Assembly: GCA_017305835.1 (NCBI GenBank)
Contig: JAFKJY010000085.1
Location: 1 to 38,855 of the forward strand
Length of the DNA stretch: 38,855 nt
Direction of reading: 5' to 3'
Origin: Hyphomicrobiales bacterium
GTDB taxonomy: Bacteria > Pseudomonadota > Alphaproteobacteria > Rhizobiales > Rhizobiaceae
Shown here: piece by piece, positions 18,749-27,043 of the stretch
Layout of the letters: the number at the start of each line of letters is the position of its first letter
How positions within the stretch are numbered: position 1 is the stretch's first letter
Made by a program: the position numbers and the translations under genes
Notes under the pieces: generated by a model
Database searches by the model: none
Seen by the model: only the letters and a program-made list of their open reading frames with translations
Told to the model about the DNA's origin: nothing

Positions 18749-19072
18749 GTGAATGCGAATCGACAGGCGATGCACCCAGGAACGACAATCCGGCAGGATT
18801 GCCTTGAGAAGAACGGGTTGAGCGTCACCGATGCCGCGAAGGTTCTCGGTGTTGATCGGCAGACCCTCAGCAACCTGCTGAACGCCCGGTCGGGCATCTC
18901 GCCGGAGATGGCCGTCAGGCTGGAAAAGGCGTTCGGCACGCCCGCGCGCGAATGGCTGATCCGGCAGCTCGATTACGAGCTGGCCGAGGTCATGCGCCGG
19001 GCCAAGAAGATCAAGGTCGAGCCTTTCCGGCCAACGACCACGGAATGCGGGGGAAACGATGAACGCAGTTGA
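18749..19072 (+). CDS. HigA-family antitoxin-like XRE regulator, no toxin partner
   Basis: The 107-aa protein has the HigA/VapI layout: MHPGTTIRQDCLEKNGLS, then the helix-turn-helix VTDAAKVLGVDRQTLSNLLN (about residues 25-45), SGISPEMAVRLEKAFGTPA and a C-terminal tail. HigA proteins normally neutralise a HigB toxin encoded immediately upstream; none is visible in the 400 bases upstream. Its last 14 nt overlap the start of the methyltransferase gene (ATG 19059), so it is the first gene of a tightly coupled operon and probably represses it. GTG 18749 is used; ATG 18770 (MHPGTT) is a good alternative. Confidence 0.8.
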   Translation: MNANRQAMHPGTTIRQDCLEKNGLSVTDAAKVLGVDRQTLSNLLNARSGISPEMAVRLEKAFGTPAREWLIRQLDYELAEVMRRAKKIKVEPFRPTTTECGGNDERS

Positions 19073-21854
19073 GATTGAGGAGGCAATATCCAGGCTCGCC
19101 GAGCAGCCGTTCGACGCCGAGGAGTTCCCCTATCTCTTTCTGCAAGCCTTCGGGAACAAGGATACCACGATCAAACGGCTGCGCGCCGGATCGACCAATG
19201 CGTCCGACCTGCCCGATGGCGTCCTCCAACGAAACAACATTCACATTGCCGTCGCAGCCCCCGGCACGGTAACGCCAACTCTTGCCGCGCTCCGAGCCAG
19301 CCCCGCCACCGCGAAGGCAAAGGCCAAGTTCATCCTCGCCACGGACGGCGATACTTTCGAGGCCGAGGACATCGAGTCCGGTGAAACCGTCGCCTGTGCC
19401 TATGCTGCGTTCCCCGACCATTTCGGCTTCTTCCTGCCGCTTGCCGGGATCACCACGGTCAAGCAGGTGCGGGACAGTTCATTCGACATCCGCGCCACCA
19501 GCCGCCTTAACCGGCTGTATGTGGAGCTGCTGAAAGACAATCCCGAATGGGGCAGCGCCGAACGCCGCCCCGACATGAATCATTTCATGGCCCGGCTGAT
19601 CTTCTGCTTTTTCGCAGAGAATACAGACATCTTTCACCCCAGCTATCCCTTCACCGGCACCATCGAGAAGATGAGTGACCGGGATAGTTCCAACACCCAT
19701 GAGGTGATCGGCGAACTGTTCCGCGCGATGAATACACGGAAGGAGGATCACGAAGCCGCAAATATCCGCAATTGGGCGCGACCCTTCCCCTACGTAAACG
19801 GGGGACTATTTTCTGGCAGTCTCGACGTGCCGAGATTCAGCCGTATCGCGCGGTCTTATCTGCTACACATCGGTAGCTTGGACTGGACCAAGATTAACCC
19901 CGACATCTTCGGGTCAATGATTCAGGCCGTCGCCGACGATGAGGAGCGCGGCGCACTGGGGATGCACTACACCAGCGTTCCCAACATCCTGAAAGTCTTG
20001 AACCCGCTCTTTCTGGACGATTTGCGCGCGCATTTGGCCGAGGCCGACGATAACCCGCGCAAGCTGTTGAACTTGCGCAACCGCATGGCAAGAATCCGCG
20101 TGTTTGATCCTGCTTGCGGCAGCGGCAATTTCCTTGTCATAGCCTACAAGGAAATGCGGGCCATAGAGGCCGAGATCAACCGGCGGCGTGGCGATGTAGG
20201 CCGCGCGTCCGATATTCCACTCACCAATTTTCGCGGCATCGAGCTGCGTGATTTTCCCGCCGAGATCGCACGCCTCGCGCTTATCATCGCGGAGTTCCAG
20301 TGCGACGTGATGTATCGCGGACAGCGGCTTGCCCTGGCCGAGTTTCTGCCGCTCAACGCGCAGAACTGGATTACCTGCGGCAACGCGTTGCGGCTGGACT
20401 GGCTTAGTATCTGCGAACCAGCCGGACGCGGTGGAGGGAAGATTTTTTCGGACGACTTTTTTGGTGCGCCCCTCGATCAGGCGACGGTGGGTTTCGCCAA
20501 TGAGGGTGGGGAGACTTACATCTGCGGCAACCCGCCGTATCTCGGCTCCACATGGCAGGACAACGAACAGAAGTCGGACCTACAGGCCATTTTCGAGCAT
20601 CGTACGAAAGGCTGGAAGTCGCTCGACTACGTTGCCGGGTGGTTTATGAAGGCGGCGGACTACGGTACGCACACCAATGCGGTAGCGGCCTTCGTGTCCA
20701 CCAACAGTATCTGTCAGGGCCAGCAGGTGCCGATTCTCTGGCCACTGATTTTTGACACCGGCCATGAAATCGCTTTCGCGCATACCTCATTCAAATGGGC
20801 GAACCTTGCGAGTCACAAGGCTGGTGTCACCGTCGTCATCGTTGGCATATCCAATCACGCGGGAAAGCTGCGACAGCTTTTCTCGCCGGCCGACAATGAT
20901 GCCTCTATAGTCAAAGATGTCGAGAATATTAACGCCTATCTCGTTTCTGGCCCCAATATTGAGGTTAGTCAGGCGCGATCCACCATATCAGAACTTGCTC
21001 CTATGGTGAGAGGCAATATGCCCTACGATGGAGGGCATCTGCTACTGAAATTCGACGAGGTTCACAAGCTCAGCCTAAGTAAAGATCAGCATGATCGTTT
21101 CATCAGGAAAAACTATGGCGGTGCCGAGTTCATTCGCGGAATAGAGCGATATTGCCTCTGGATTGAGGACTCCAACCTAGATGAAGCGATGCGTATTCCG
21201 GGTATAGAAATCCGGATTGGGGCCGTGCGTCAAATGCGCTTAGCCAGTCCCGACAAGGGCGCGAATGAAATGGCATCACGCGCCCATCAAATGCGTGAAA
21301 TGAACATCGGACGTTCTCATACAGTGGTGGCTGCTGCAATTTCTTCGGAGAACAGACCATATTTGCCATGCGGTCTGATCGACAATCGCACAACCGTCAA
21401 CAATAAGAATTATGCACTTTACGACGCGCCCCTTTGGAACATGGCGTTGATCGCATCACGCCTGCATTGGGTGTGGATTGGCACCGTCTGCGTGCGGATG
21501 CGCACGGACTTTTCCTATTCCAACACCCTTGGCTGGAACACCTTTCCGGTGCCGACTCTAACCGAGAAAAACAAGGCGGACCTGACCCGTTGCGCCGAGG
21601 ACATCCTGCTGGCGAGGGAGGCGCATTTTCCCGCCACCATCGCCGAGCTTTACGAGGTCAAGAATGGCGAGAGCAAAATGCCCGATAACTTGCGTGAAGC
21701 GCACGAGCGCAACGATGAAGTGTTGGAGCGCATCTATATCGGACGGCGATTCAGGAACGACACGGAGCGGCTGGAAAAGCTGTTCGAGCTATACACTAAG
21801 ATGACCGCAGGCGCGGGAGCGGCGAAGAAACGCAAGGCGGGGGCAAGCGCGTGA
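19059..21854 (+). CDS. MmeI-like class I SAM-dependent DNA adenine methyltransferase, nuclease apparently lost
   Basis: The 931-aa protein follows the MmeI (type IIL) domain order: N-terminal domain (1 to about 170), helical spacer, methyltransferase with motif I FDPACGSGNFLV (about residue 348) and motif IV NPPY (about 489), target-recognition region (about 600-830) and a C-terminal helical domain. NPPY indicates N6-adenine methylation. MmeI itself has a D...ExK nuclease in its N-terminus; here the equivalent strand reads NNIHIAVAAPG with no ExK, so cleavage probably comes from a partner. It overlaps the regulator by 14 nt and the helicase by 4 nt (GTGA). In a restriction-like system it would mark self DNA. 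Confidence 0.85.
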   Translation: MNAVEIEEAISRLAEQPFDAEEFPYLFLQAFGNKDTTIKRLRAGSTNASDLPDGVLQRNNIHIAVAAPGTVTPTLAALRASPATAKAKAKFILATDGDTFEAEDIESGETVACAYAAFPDHFGFFLPLAGITTVKQVRDSSFDIRATSRLNRLYVELLKDNPEWGSAERRPDMNHFMARLIFCFFAENTDIFHPSYPFTGTIEKMSDRDSSNTHEVIGELFRAMNTRKEDHEAANIRNWARPFPYVNGGLFSGSLDVPRFSRIARSYLLHIGSLDWTKINPDIFGSMIQAVADDEERGALGMHYTSVPNILKVLNPLFLDDLRAHLAEADDNPRKLLNLRNRMARIRVFDPACGSGNFLVIAYKEMRAIEAEINRRRGDVGRASDIPLTNFRGIELRDFPAEIARLALIIAEFQCDVMYRGQRLALAEFLPLNAQNWITCGNALRLDWLSICEPAGRGGGKIFSDDFFGAPLDQATVGFANEGGETYICGNPPYLGSTWQDNEQKSDLQAIFEHRTKGWKSLDYVAGWFMKAADYGTHTNAVAAFVSTNSICQGQQVPILWPLIFDTGHEIAFAHTSFKWANLASHKAGVTVVIVGISNHAGKLRQLFSPADNDASIVKDVENINAYLVSGPNIEVSQARSTISELAPMVRGNMPYDGGHLLLKFDEVHKLSLSKDQHDRFIRKNYGGAEFIRGIERYCLWIEDSNLDEAMRIPGIEIRIGAVRQMRLASPDKGANEMASRAHQMREMNIGRSHTVVAAAISSENRPYLPCGLIDNRTTVNNKNYALYDAPLWNMALIASRLHWVWIGTVCVRMRTDFSYSNTLGWNTFPVPTLTEKNKADLTRCAEDILLAREAHFPATIAELYEVKNGESKMPDNLREAHERNDEVLERIYIGRRFRNDTERLEKLFELYTKMTAGAGAAKKRKAGASA

Positions 21855-23911
21855 CCATTGACAAGCGATCAGTTCCGTCTGTTTCGGTTTCCTATGCCCG
21901 CAACGGCAGCTCGACCAAGGCCAATGCCCTTGGCATGAGGCCGATGCAGGAACGCGCCTACGAGAAGCGTGGCGAGCAATACTTGCTCATCAAGTCGCCG
22001 CCCGCTTCCGGCAAAAGCCGTGCTCTCATGTTCATCGCGCTCGACAAGCTGGCCAATCAGGGCTTGAAGCAGGCCATCATCGTCGTGCCGGAAAAGACCA
22101 TCGGATCGTCCTTCGCGGATGAGCCGCTGTCCAGGTTCGGCTTTTGGGCTGACTGGCAGGTGCAGCCGAAATGGAACCTGTGCAATGCGCCAGGTGCCGA
22201 TAATGGCGGCAAGGTCAATTCCGTTGGCGCGTTTCTGGAAAGCGACGACACGGTACTGGTCTGCACCCATGCCACGTTTCGTTTTGCCGTGGATAGGTTC
22301 GGCATCGAGGCGTTCGACAACCGCCTGATCGCTGTGGATGAGTTCCACCATGTTTCCGCCAACCCCGACAACAAGTTGGGCCTGCACCTGGGCCAGTTCA
22401 TTGCCCGCGATAAGGTGCATATCGTCGCCATGACCGGCTCGTATTTTCGCGGCGACGCCGAGGCTGTGCTTGCCCCGCAGGACGAGTCCAAGTTCGATAG
22501 CGTTACCTATACCTATTACGAGCAGCTCAACGGCTACGAGTATCTGAAACAGCTCGACATCGGCTATTTCTTCTATTCCGGCGCCTATGCCGACGACATC
22601 CTTGCCGTCCTCGATCCTGCCGAAAAAACCATCGTCCACATCCCCAACGTCAATTCGCGCGAAAGCACGAAGGACAAGATCAGGGAGGTGGAGCATATTA
22701 TCGAGGCGCTGGGCGACTGGCAGGGAACCGACCCCGCGACCGGCTTTCAGTTGGTCAGGACGCCCGAGGGGCGCACGTTGCGCATTGCCGACCTTGTGGA
22801 CGACGATCCCGGTAAACGGGACAAGGTGGCTTCCGCGCTCAAAGACCCCGTGCAGAAGAACAACCGCGACCATGTGGACATCATCATCGCCCTTGGCATG
22901 GCCAAGGAGGGCTTTGACTGGATTTGGTGCGAACACGCGCTGACTGTCGGCTACCGCGCCAGCCTGACCGAAATCGTGCAGATCATCGGGCGCGCCACCC
23001 GAGACGCGCCGGGCAAGACCCGCGCGCGCTTCACCAACCTGATCGCCGAGCCGGATGCGGCGGAATCCGCCGTGACCGAGGCCGTCAACGACACCCTCAA
23101 AGCTATTGCCGCCAGCCTGTTGATGGAACAGGTGCTGGCCCCGCGCTTCGAGTTTAAGCCGAAGAACCCCACCACCAGCACAGCCACGCCGGGCTTCGAC
23201 TACGGCGAGGGCGGCTACGATCCCGACAAGTGCAATGTCGGATTCCACGAGGAGCGCGGGGTATTCCAGATCGAGATCAAGGGCCTCGCCGAACCCAAGT
23301 CTCCCGAGGCCGCGCGCATCTGCCGTGAGGATTTAAACGAGGTGATCGCCACCTTCGTCCAGGACAAGCCGAGCATCGAACGCGGGTTGTTTGACGAGGA
23401 GCTGGTCCCCGAGGAGCTGACGCAGGTGCGCCTTGGCAAGATCATCAAGGACAAATACCCCGAACTGGACGAGGACGACCAAGAGGCGGTGCGCCAGCAC
23501 GCTATCGCCGCCATCAATCTCACCCAGCAGGCCAAGAAGGTCGCCCTTGGCGATGATGGCGGGGAGCCGAGCGCCAATACCGCGCTGATCGACGGCGTGC
23601 GCAAGTTCGCAATGGACGTGCGCGAGTTGGACATCGACCTGATCGACCGCATCAACCCCTTTGGGGAGGCATATGCCATCCTCGCCAAGACCATGAGCGA
23701 GGACAGCCTGAAAACCGTTGCCGCCGCCATCGCCGCCAAGCGCACCAGCCTGACGCTGGAGGAAGCGCGCGATCTGGCCAAGCGCGCCTTGAAGTTCAAG
23801 CAGGAACGCGGACGCCTGCCTTCCATCACGTCGCCCGACGCATGGGAAAAGCGCATGGCCGAAGGTGTCGCCTTCCTGGCCCGCATGAAGGCGGAGGCCG
23901 CCCGTGGCTAA
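21851..23911 (+). CDS. DEAD/DEAH-type superfamily 2 helicase
   Basis: The 686-aa protein has Walker A SPPASGKSRAL (about residues 49-57), Walker B in the variant form VDEFHH (about 162), motif III MTGSYF, and motifs V-VI GFDWIWCEHALTVGYRAS then EIVQIIGRATRD (about 376). These mark a superfamily 2 translocase related to restriction-enzyme motors. Beyond the motor is a C-terminal region of about 270 residues ending in ALKFKQERGRLPSITSPD, a helicase-associated-like unit that resembles a stretch in the next protein. GTG 21851 overlaps the methyltransferase stop; the gene overlaps the GIY-YIG gene by 8 nt. Likely the ATP-driven motor of a methylase-helicase-nuclease complex (inference). Confidence 0.85.
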   Translation: MTIDKRSVPSVSVSYARNGSSTKANALGMRPMQERAYEKRGEQYLLIKSPPASGKSRALMFIALDKLANQGLKQAIIVVPEKTIGSSFADEPLSRFGFWADWQVQPKWNLCNAPGADNGGKVNSVGAFLESDDTVLVCTHATFRFAVDRFGIEAFDNRLIAVDEFHHVSANPDNKLGLHLGQFIARDKVHIVAMTGSYFRGDAEAVLAPQDESKFDSVTYTYYEQLNGYEYLKQLDIGYFFYSGAYADDILAVLDPAEKTIVHIPNVNSRESTKDKIREVEHIIEALGDWQGTDPATGFQLVRTPEGRTLRIADLVDDDPGKRDKVASALKDPVQKNNRDHVDIIIALGMAKEGFDWIWCEHALTVGYRASLTEIVQIIGRATRDAPGKTRARFTNLIAEPDAAESAVTEAVNDTLKAIAASLLMEQVLAPRFEFKPKNPTTSTATPGFDYGEGGYDPDKCNVGFHEERGVFQIEIKGLAEPKSPEAARICREDLNEVIATFVQDKPSIERGLFDEELVPEELTQVRLGKIIKDKYPELDEDDQEAVRQHAIAAINLTQQAKKVALGDDGGEPSANTALIDGVRKFAMDVRELDIDLIDRINPFGEAYAILAKTMSEDSLKTVAAAIAAKRTSLTLEEARDLAKRALKFKQERGRLPSITSPDAWEKRMAEGVAFLARMKAEAARG

Positions 23912-25130
23912 CGGCTTCACCGATGACGATGATGCCCTGCTGGCGGAGCTTGGCGTTGAGGTCGAGGCGAAGAAGGATTCCGTGCGCACCCCGCGCGAGG
24001 AACGCATCATCGCTGGATTTGAGGAAATCCAGCGATTTGTCGAACAGCACGGCCACAACCCCCGCCACGGCGAAGGACTCAACATCTTCGAGCGGTTGTA
24101 TGCCGTGCGGCTCGACCGGCTGCGCGCCCAGCCGGACATTCGCGCCCTGCTGGAACCACTCGACCATCAGGGATTGCTGGACGGTGCCGCGCCAGTCATT
24201 GCCGAAACCCTTGAGGACATCAGCGATGACGAGCTGCTGACGCAGCTTGGCGTGGACGCCGAGGCGGACGACATCACAGCCTTGCGCCATGTTCGTTCCG
24301 CCGCCGAAAAGCGCGCCGCCGAGGAGATCGCCAATCGGGAGCGGTGCGAGGACTTCGACCGCTTCAAGCCGCTATTCGACGCCGTGCAGGCCGACATCGG
24401 CAGCGGCGCACGCATCACCCAGCCCATCCGTAAGGATGCGGGATTCCTGAAAACTGACATCCGGGCCGGGGAGTTTTTCATCCTTAGCGGCCAGATCGCC
24501 TACGTCGCCGAAGTCGGCGAACCCTTCAAAGCACCCAATGGTGAGAGCGATGCCCGCCTTCGCGTCATCTATTCCAACGGCACCGAGAGCAACCTGTTGC
24601 TACGGTCCCTGCAACGCGCGCTCTACAAGGACGAAACCAGCCGCCGCGTGTCCGAGCCGAGCGCCGGTCCTTTGTTCGCAGGGGAGAGCGACGATAGCGA
24701 CTTGGCCAGCGGCACCATCTACGTGCTGCGCAGTAAGTCCGACCATCCGACCGTCGCGACCAACCGCGAGGTGCTGCACAAGATCGGCGTGACGGGCGGT
24801 GACGTGGCGCGTCGCATCGCCAACGCCAAGTTGGATGCCACTTTTCTTCTGGCGGACGTGGAGATCGTCGCCACCTACACGCTCTATAATATCAACCGCA
24901 CCAAGCTGGAAAACCTGATCCACCGCATCTTCGCGCCCGCGCAACTGGACATCGAAATCAAGGACCGTTTCGGTAATCCTGTCATTCCGCGCGAATGGTT
25001 CCTCGTGCCGGTGTTCGTCATAGATGACGCTGTGGAGAAGATCAGGGACGGCACGATCACGCATTATATATACGACCCGAACGCCGCCCGACTGGTGCGG
25101 CGGGACAGCCATTCGGCAGGCGGTGCGTAA
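23904..25130 (+). CDS. GIY-YIG nuclease (T5orf172-like) with long N-terminal extension
   Basis: The 408-aa protein carries a C-terminal GIY-YIG domain: GTIYVLRSKSD (about residue 270), HKIGVTGGDVARRIANAK (about 291), with the conserved Arg in RRI and a Glu in TKLENLIHRIF. Spacing and tail suggest the T5orf172/Mug113 branch. The N-terminal 260 residues hold two similar acidic segments (DDDDALLAELGVEVEA and SDDELLTQLGVDAEA), a unit FVEQHGHNPRHGEGLNIFE like the helicase C-terminus, and a GreA/CarD-like beta stretch. GTG 23904 overlaps the helicase by 8 nt. It is the most likely source of DNA cleavage that the methyltransferase lacks. Function in defence is inferred. Confidence 0.82.
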   Translation: MANGFTDDDDALLAELGVEVEAKKDSVRTPREERIIAGFEEIQRFVEQHGHNPRHGEGLNIFERLYAVRLDRLRAQPDIRALLEPLDHQGLLDGAAPVIAETLEDISDDELLTQLGVDAEADDITALRHVRSAAEKRAAEEIANRERCEDFDRFKPLFDAVQADIGSGARITQPIRKDAGFLKTDIRAGEFFILSGQIAYVAEVGEPFKAPNGESDARLRVIYSNGTESNLLLRSLQRALYKDETSRRVSEPSAGPLFAGESDDSDLASGTIYVLRSKSDHPTVATNREVLHKIGVTGGDVARRIANAKLDATFLLADVEIVATYTLYNINRTKLENLIHRIFAPAQLDIEIKDRFGNPVIPREWFLVPVFVIDDAVEKIRDGTITHYIYDPNAARLVRRDSHSAGGA

Positions 25131-27043
25131 TGCGCATCAGCCGCCTCACCATTGAGAATTTCCGTTCGATCAAGGCGCTCGACCTTGATCTCAATGAAAC
25201 CACCGTCCTGATCGGCCCGAACAATGCCGGTAAGACCGCCATCCTCGATGCCATCAGAATTGTTCTGACCCGTCGCTGGGGTCAGCGCGGCACCGGCTTT
25301 GCGGAATACGATGTTCACCTTGCCGACGAAAATGCCGATCCCAAGGCTCCGCCGGGCGTCTCCATTGAAATCCGCGTCGAAGAACAGGCGGCGGGCGAAT
25401 GGCCCGACGCACTTCAGCAAGACCTTGACGAGATCGTTCAAACCGACCCCACGACCGGCAAGACCTTTATCATCCTGCGTGCGAGCTGCGCATGGAACGA
25501 GGCCGAAGGGAACTTCGAGCCTTCATGGATTTTCCTGAACGCTGGCCGTGCGCCGCTGGTCGGCGGCTCCGCACGGCGCATGAATCTCGAACGCTTCTGG
25601 CAGTATCTGCCGGTATTCTATCTCGGTGCCTTGCGGGACGTGGACGACGAGTTTTCGCCGCGCTCCCAGTTTTGGGGCCGCTTGCTCAAGGCGATGGAGA
25701 TTCCATCGGCGCTCGAAACCAAGGTTCAGCGCGTCCTTGACCTTCTCAATCGCAAGCTCTTGCAGGCTGATCCCCGCCTTGGGCAAATCGCTGGCACCCT
25801 GTCGGGCGCAACGCGCGTTGCGGCGCGCGACCGCGACGGCGGAGTCGATTTGCGCCTTGTCCCTCTCAAATCGTGGGACTTGCTCTCCAAGGCCGAAATC
25901 ATCCTCCGCAACGAGCCTGATTGGCCGTGGCTCCCGCTGCAACGGCACGGCCAAGGCGTGCAGAGCCTATCCGTCATCTTTCTGTTTCAGGCGTTCGTGG
26001 AACATCTGCTGACCGAACTATACGAGGCCGATAGCGCGCCGGTGCTGGCGCTCGAAGAACCGGAAACGCACTTGCATCCGCAGGCTGCTCGCACCCTGTG
26101 GAGTCATATCAACGCGCTGCCGGGTCAGAAGATTATCACGACACACTCGCCTTACTTCGTGCAGCATGTGCCGTTTCGTGACTTGCGGCTTGTCCGCCTG
26201 ACCGACAACGGCACCGAGGTTTGCTCGCTGCCGTCGAGCTTTTCCGCGCGCATCCCGCACGTTGCTGACTTGGATGCCGTGATCGCCGGTAGCGGCGGCA
26301 CGATGGAATATGATCGTGCGGCAGAACTGCTGACCGTTCACGGCAAGCTCGAACAGGCCCCCTACCGGGCCTTGCTGGCTTGCTACGGCACCCATGCCGA
26401 CAGGGCCGTGATCCACGGCGTTCTGCGCGACCTGCACGACCGCGCCTTGCTCTACATCAGCGACGACGAGTTGAGATCGCTCGAGACCTTCGCGCGCCGG
26501 ATTCGCGGTGAAATCTTCTTCGCCCGTCGCTGGTTCATCGTGGAGGGGCAGGCCGAATATCTACTGGTTCACGCAATGGCGCGTGAACTCGGCTATGACC
26601 TTGACGAGCATGGCGTTGCGGTGATCGACGCCCAGAACAACGGCAATCCTGCTATCTTTGCCGCGCTCGCTCGCGCGCTCTCGATTCCGTGGCTGGCGGT
26701 TTTCGACGGCGACGGCGCAGGACAGGGATATTGCAGAAGCATCGAGGTGAGGGATTTCCCTCCCGCTTTCGTGGCGGCCCACTGCCGCACTCACGTCGCC
26801 GACGATATTGAGGCACAGATGATCGCCGATGGTCTTGAGGTAGAACTCAGGGCCGCATTGACGCAGGCAGGAGTGGCCGCTGCGACGACGGCAGATGCAG
26901 CAGCGTTGCTCGACCTATTGCGCCACCACAAAACCGGATATGCGGCCGCTCTCGTGGACATGATGCGCGGAAACGCGGCGCTCGCTGGCCGTATGCCACA
27001 AGCCTTCCGCGACTCCATCGCAGACCTACGGGGGCTAACATGA
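25130..27043 (+). CDS. OLD-family ATPase-TOPRIM endonuclease, GajA-like (Gabija)
   Basis: The 637-aa protein has an ABC/SMC-like ATPase: MRISRLTIENFRSIKALDL start, Walker A IGPNNAGKTAILDAI (about residues 27-40), signature-like GQGVQSLSVIFLFQ, Walker B ALEEPETHLHPQAA (about 306) and H-loop TTHSPYFVQH (about 336). A TOPRIM nuclease domain follows with VEGQAEYLLVHAMA (about 470) and VFDGDGAGQG (about 523), keeping the metal-binding Glu and Asp residues. This is the GajA architecture: a nucleotide-sensing DNA-nicking nuclease in Gabija. Its ATG shares one base with the preceding stop (TAATG), and it overlaps the helicase by 4 nt. The pairing with a UvrD helicase makes a plain OLD protein less likely. 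Confidence 0.88.
   Translation: MRISRLTIENFRSIKALDLDLNETTVLIGPNNAGKTAILDAIRIVLTRRWGQRGTGFAEYDVHLADENADPKAPPGVSIEIRVEEQAAGEWPDALQQDLDEIVQTDPTTGKTFIILRASCAWNEAEGNFEPSWIFLNAGRAPLVGGSARRMNLERFWQYLPVFYLGALRDVDDEFSPRSQFWGRLLKAMEIPSALETKVQRVLDLLNRKLLQADPRLGQIAGTLSGATRVAARDRDGGVDLRLVPLKSWDLLSKAEIILRNEPDWPWLPLQRHGQGVQSLSVIFLFQAFVEHLLTELYEADSAPVLALEEPETHLHPQAARTLWSHINALPGQKIITTHSPYFVQHVPFRDLRLVRLTDNGTEVCSLPSSFSARIPHVADLDAVIAGSGGTMEYDRAAELLTVHGKLEQAPYRALLACYGTHADRAVIHGVLRDLHDRALLYISDDELRSLETFARRIRGEIFFARRWFIVEGQAEYLLVHAMARELGYDLDEHGVAVIDAQNNGNPAIFAALARALSIPWLAVFDGDGAGQGYCRSIEVRDFPPAFVAAHCRTHVADDIEAQMIADGLEVELRAALTQAGVAAATTADAAALLDLLRHHKTGYAAALVDMMRGNAALAGRMPQAFRDSIADLRGLT

Noticed and set aside
21869..23248. 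459-residue minus-strand frame
   Set aside because: Antisense shadow of the helicase gene, whose motifs are on the plus strand.
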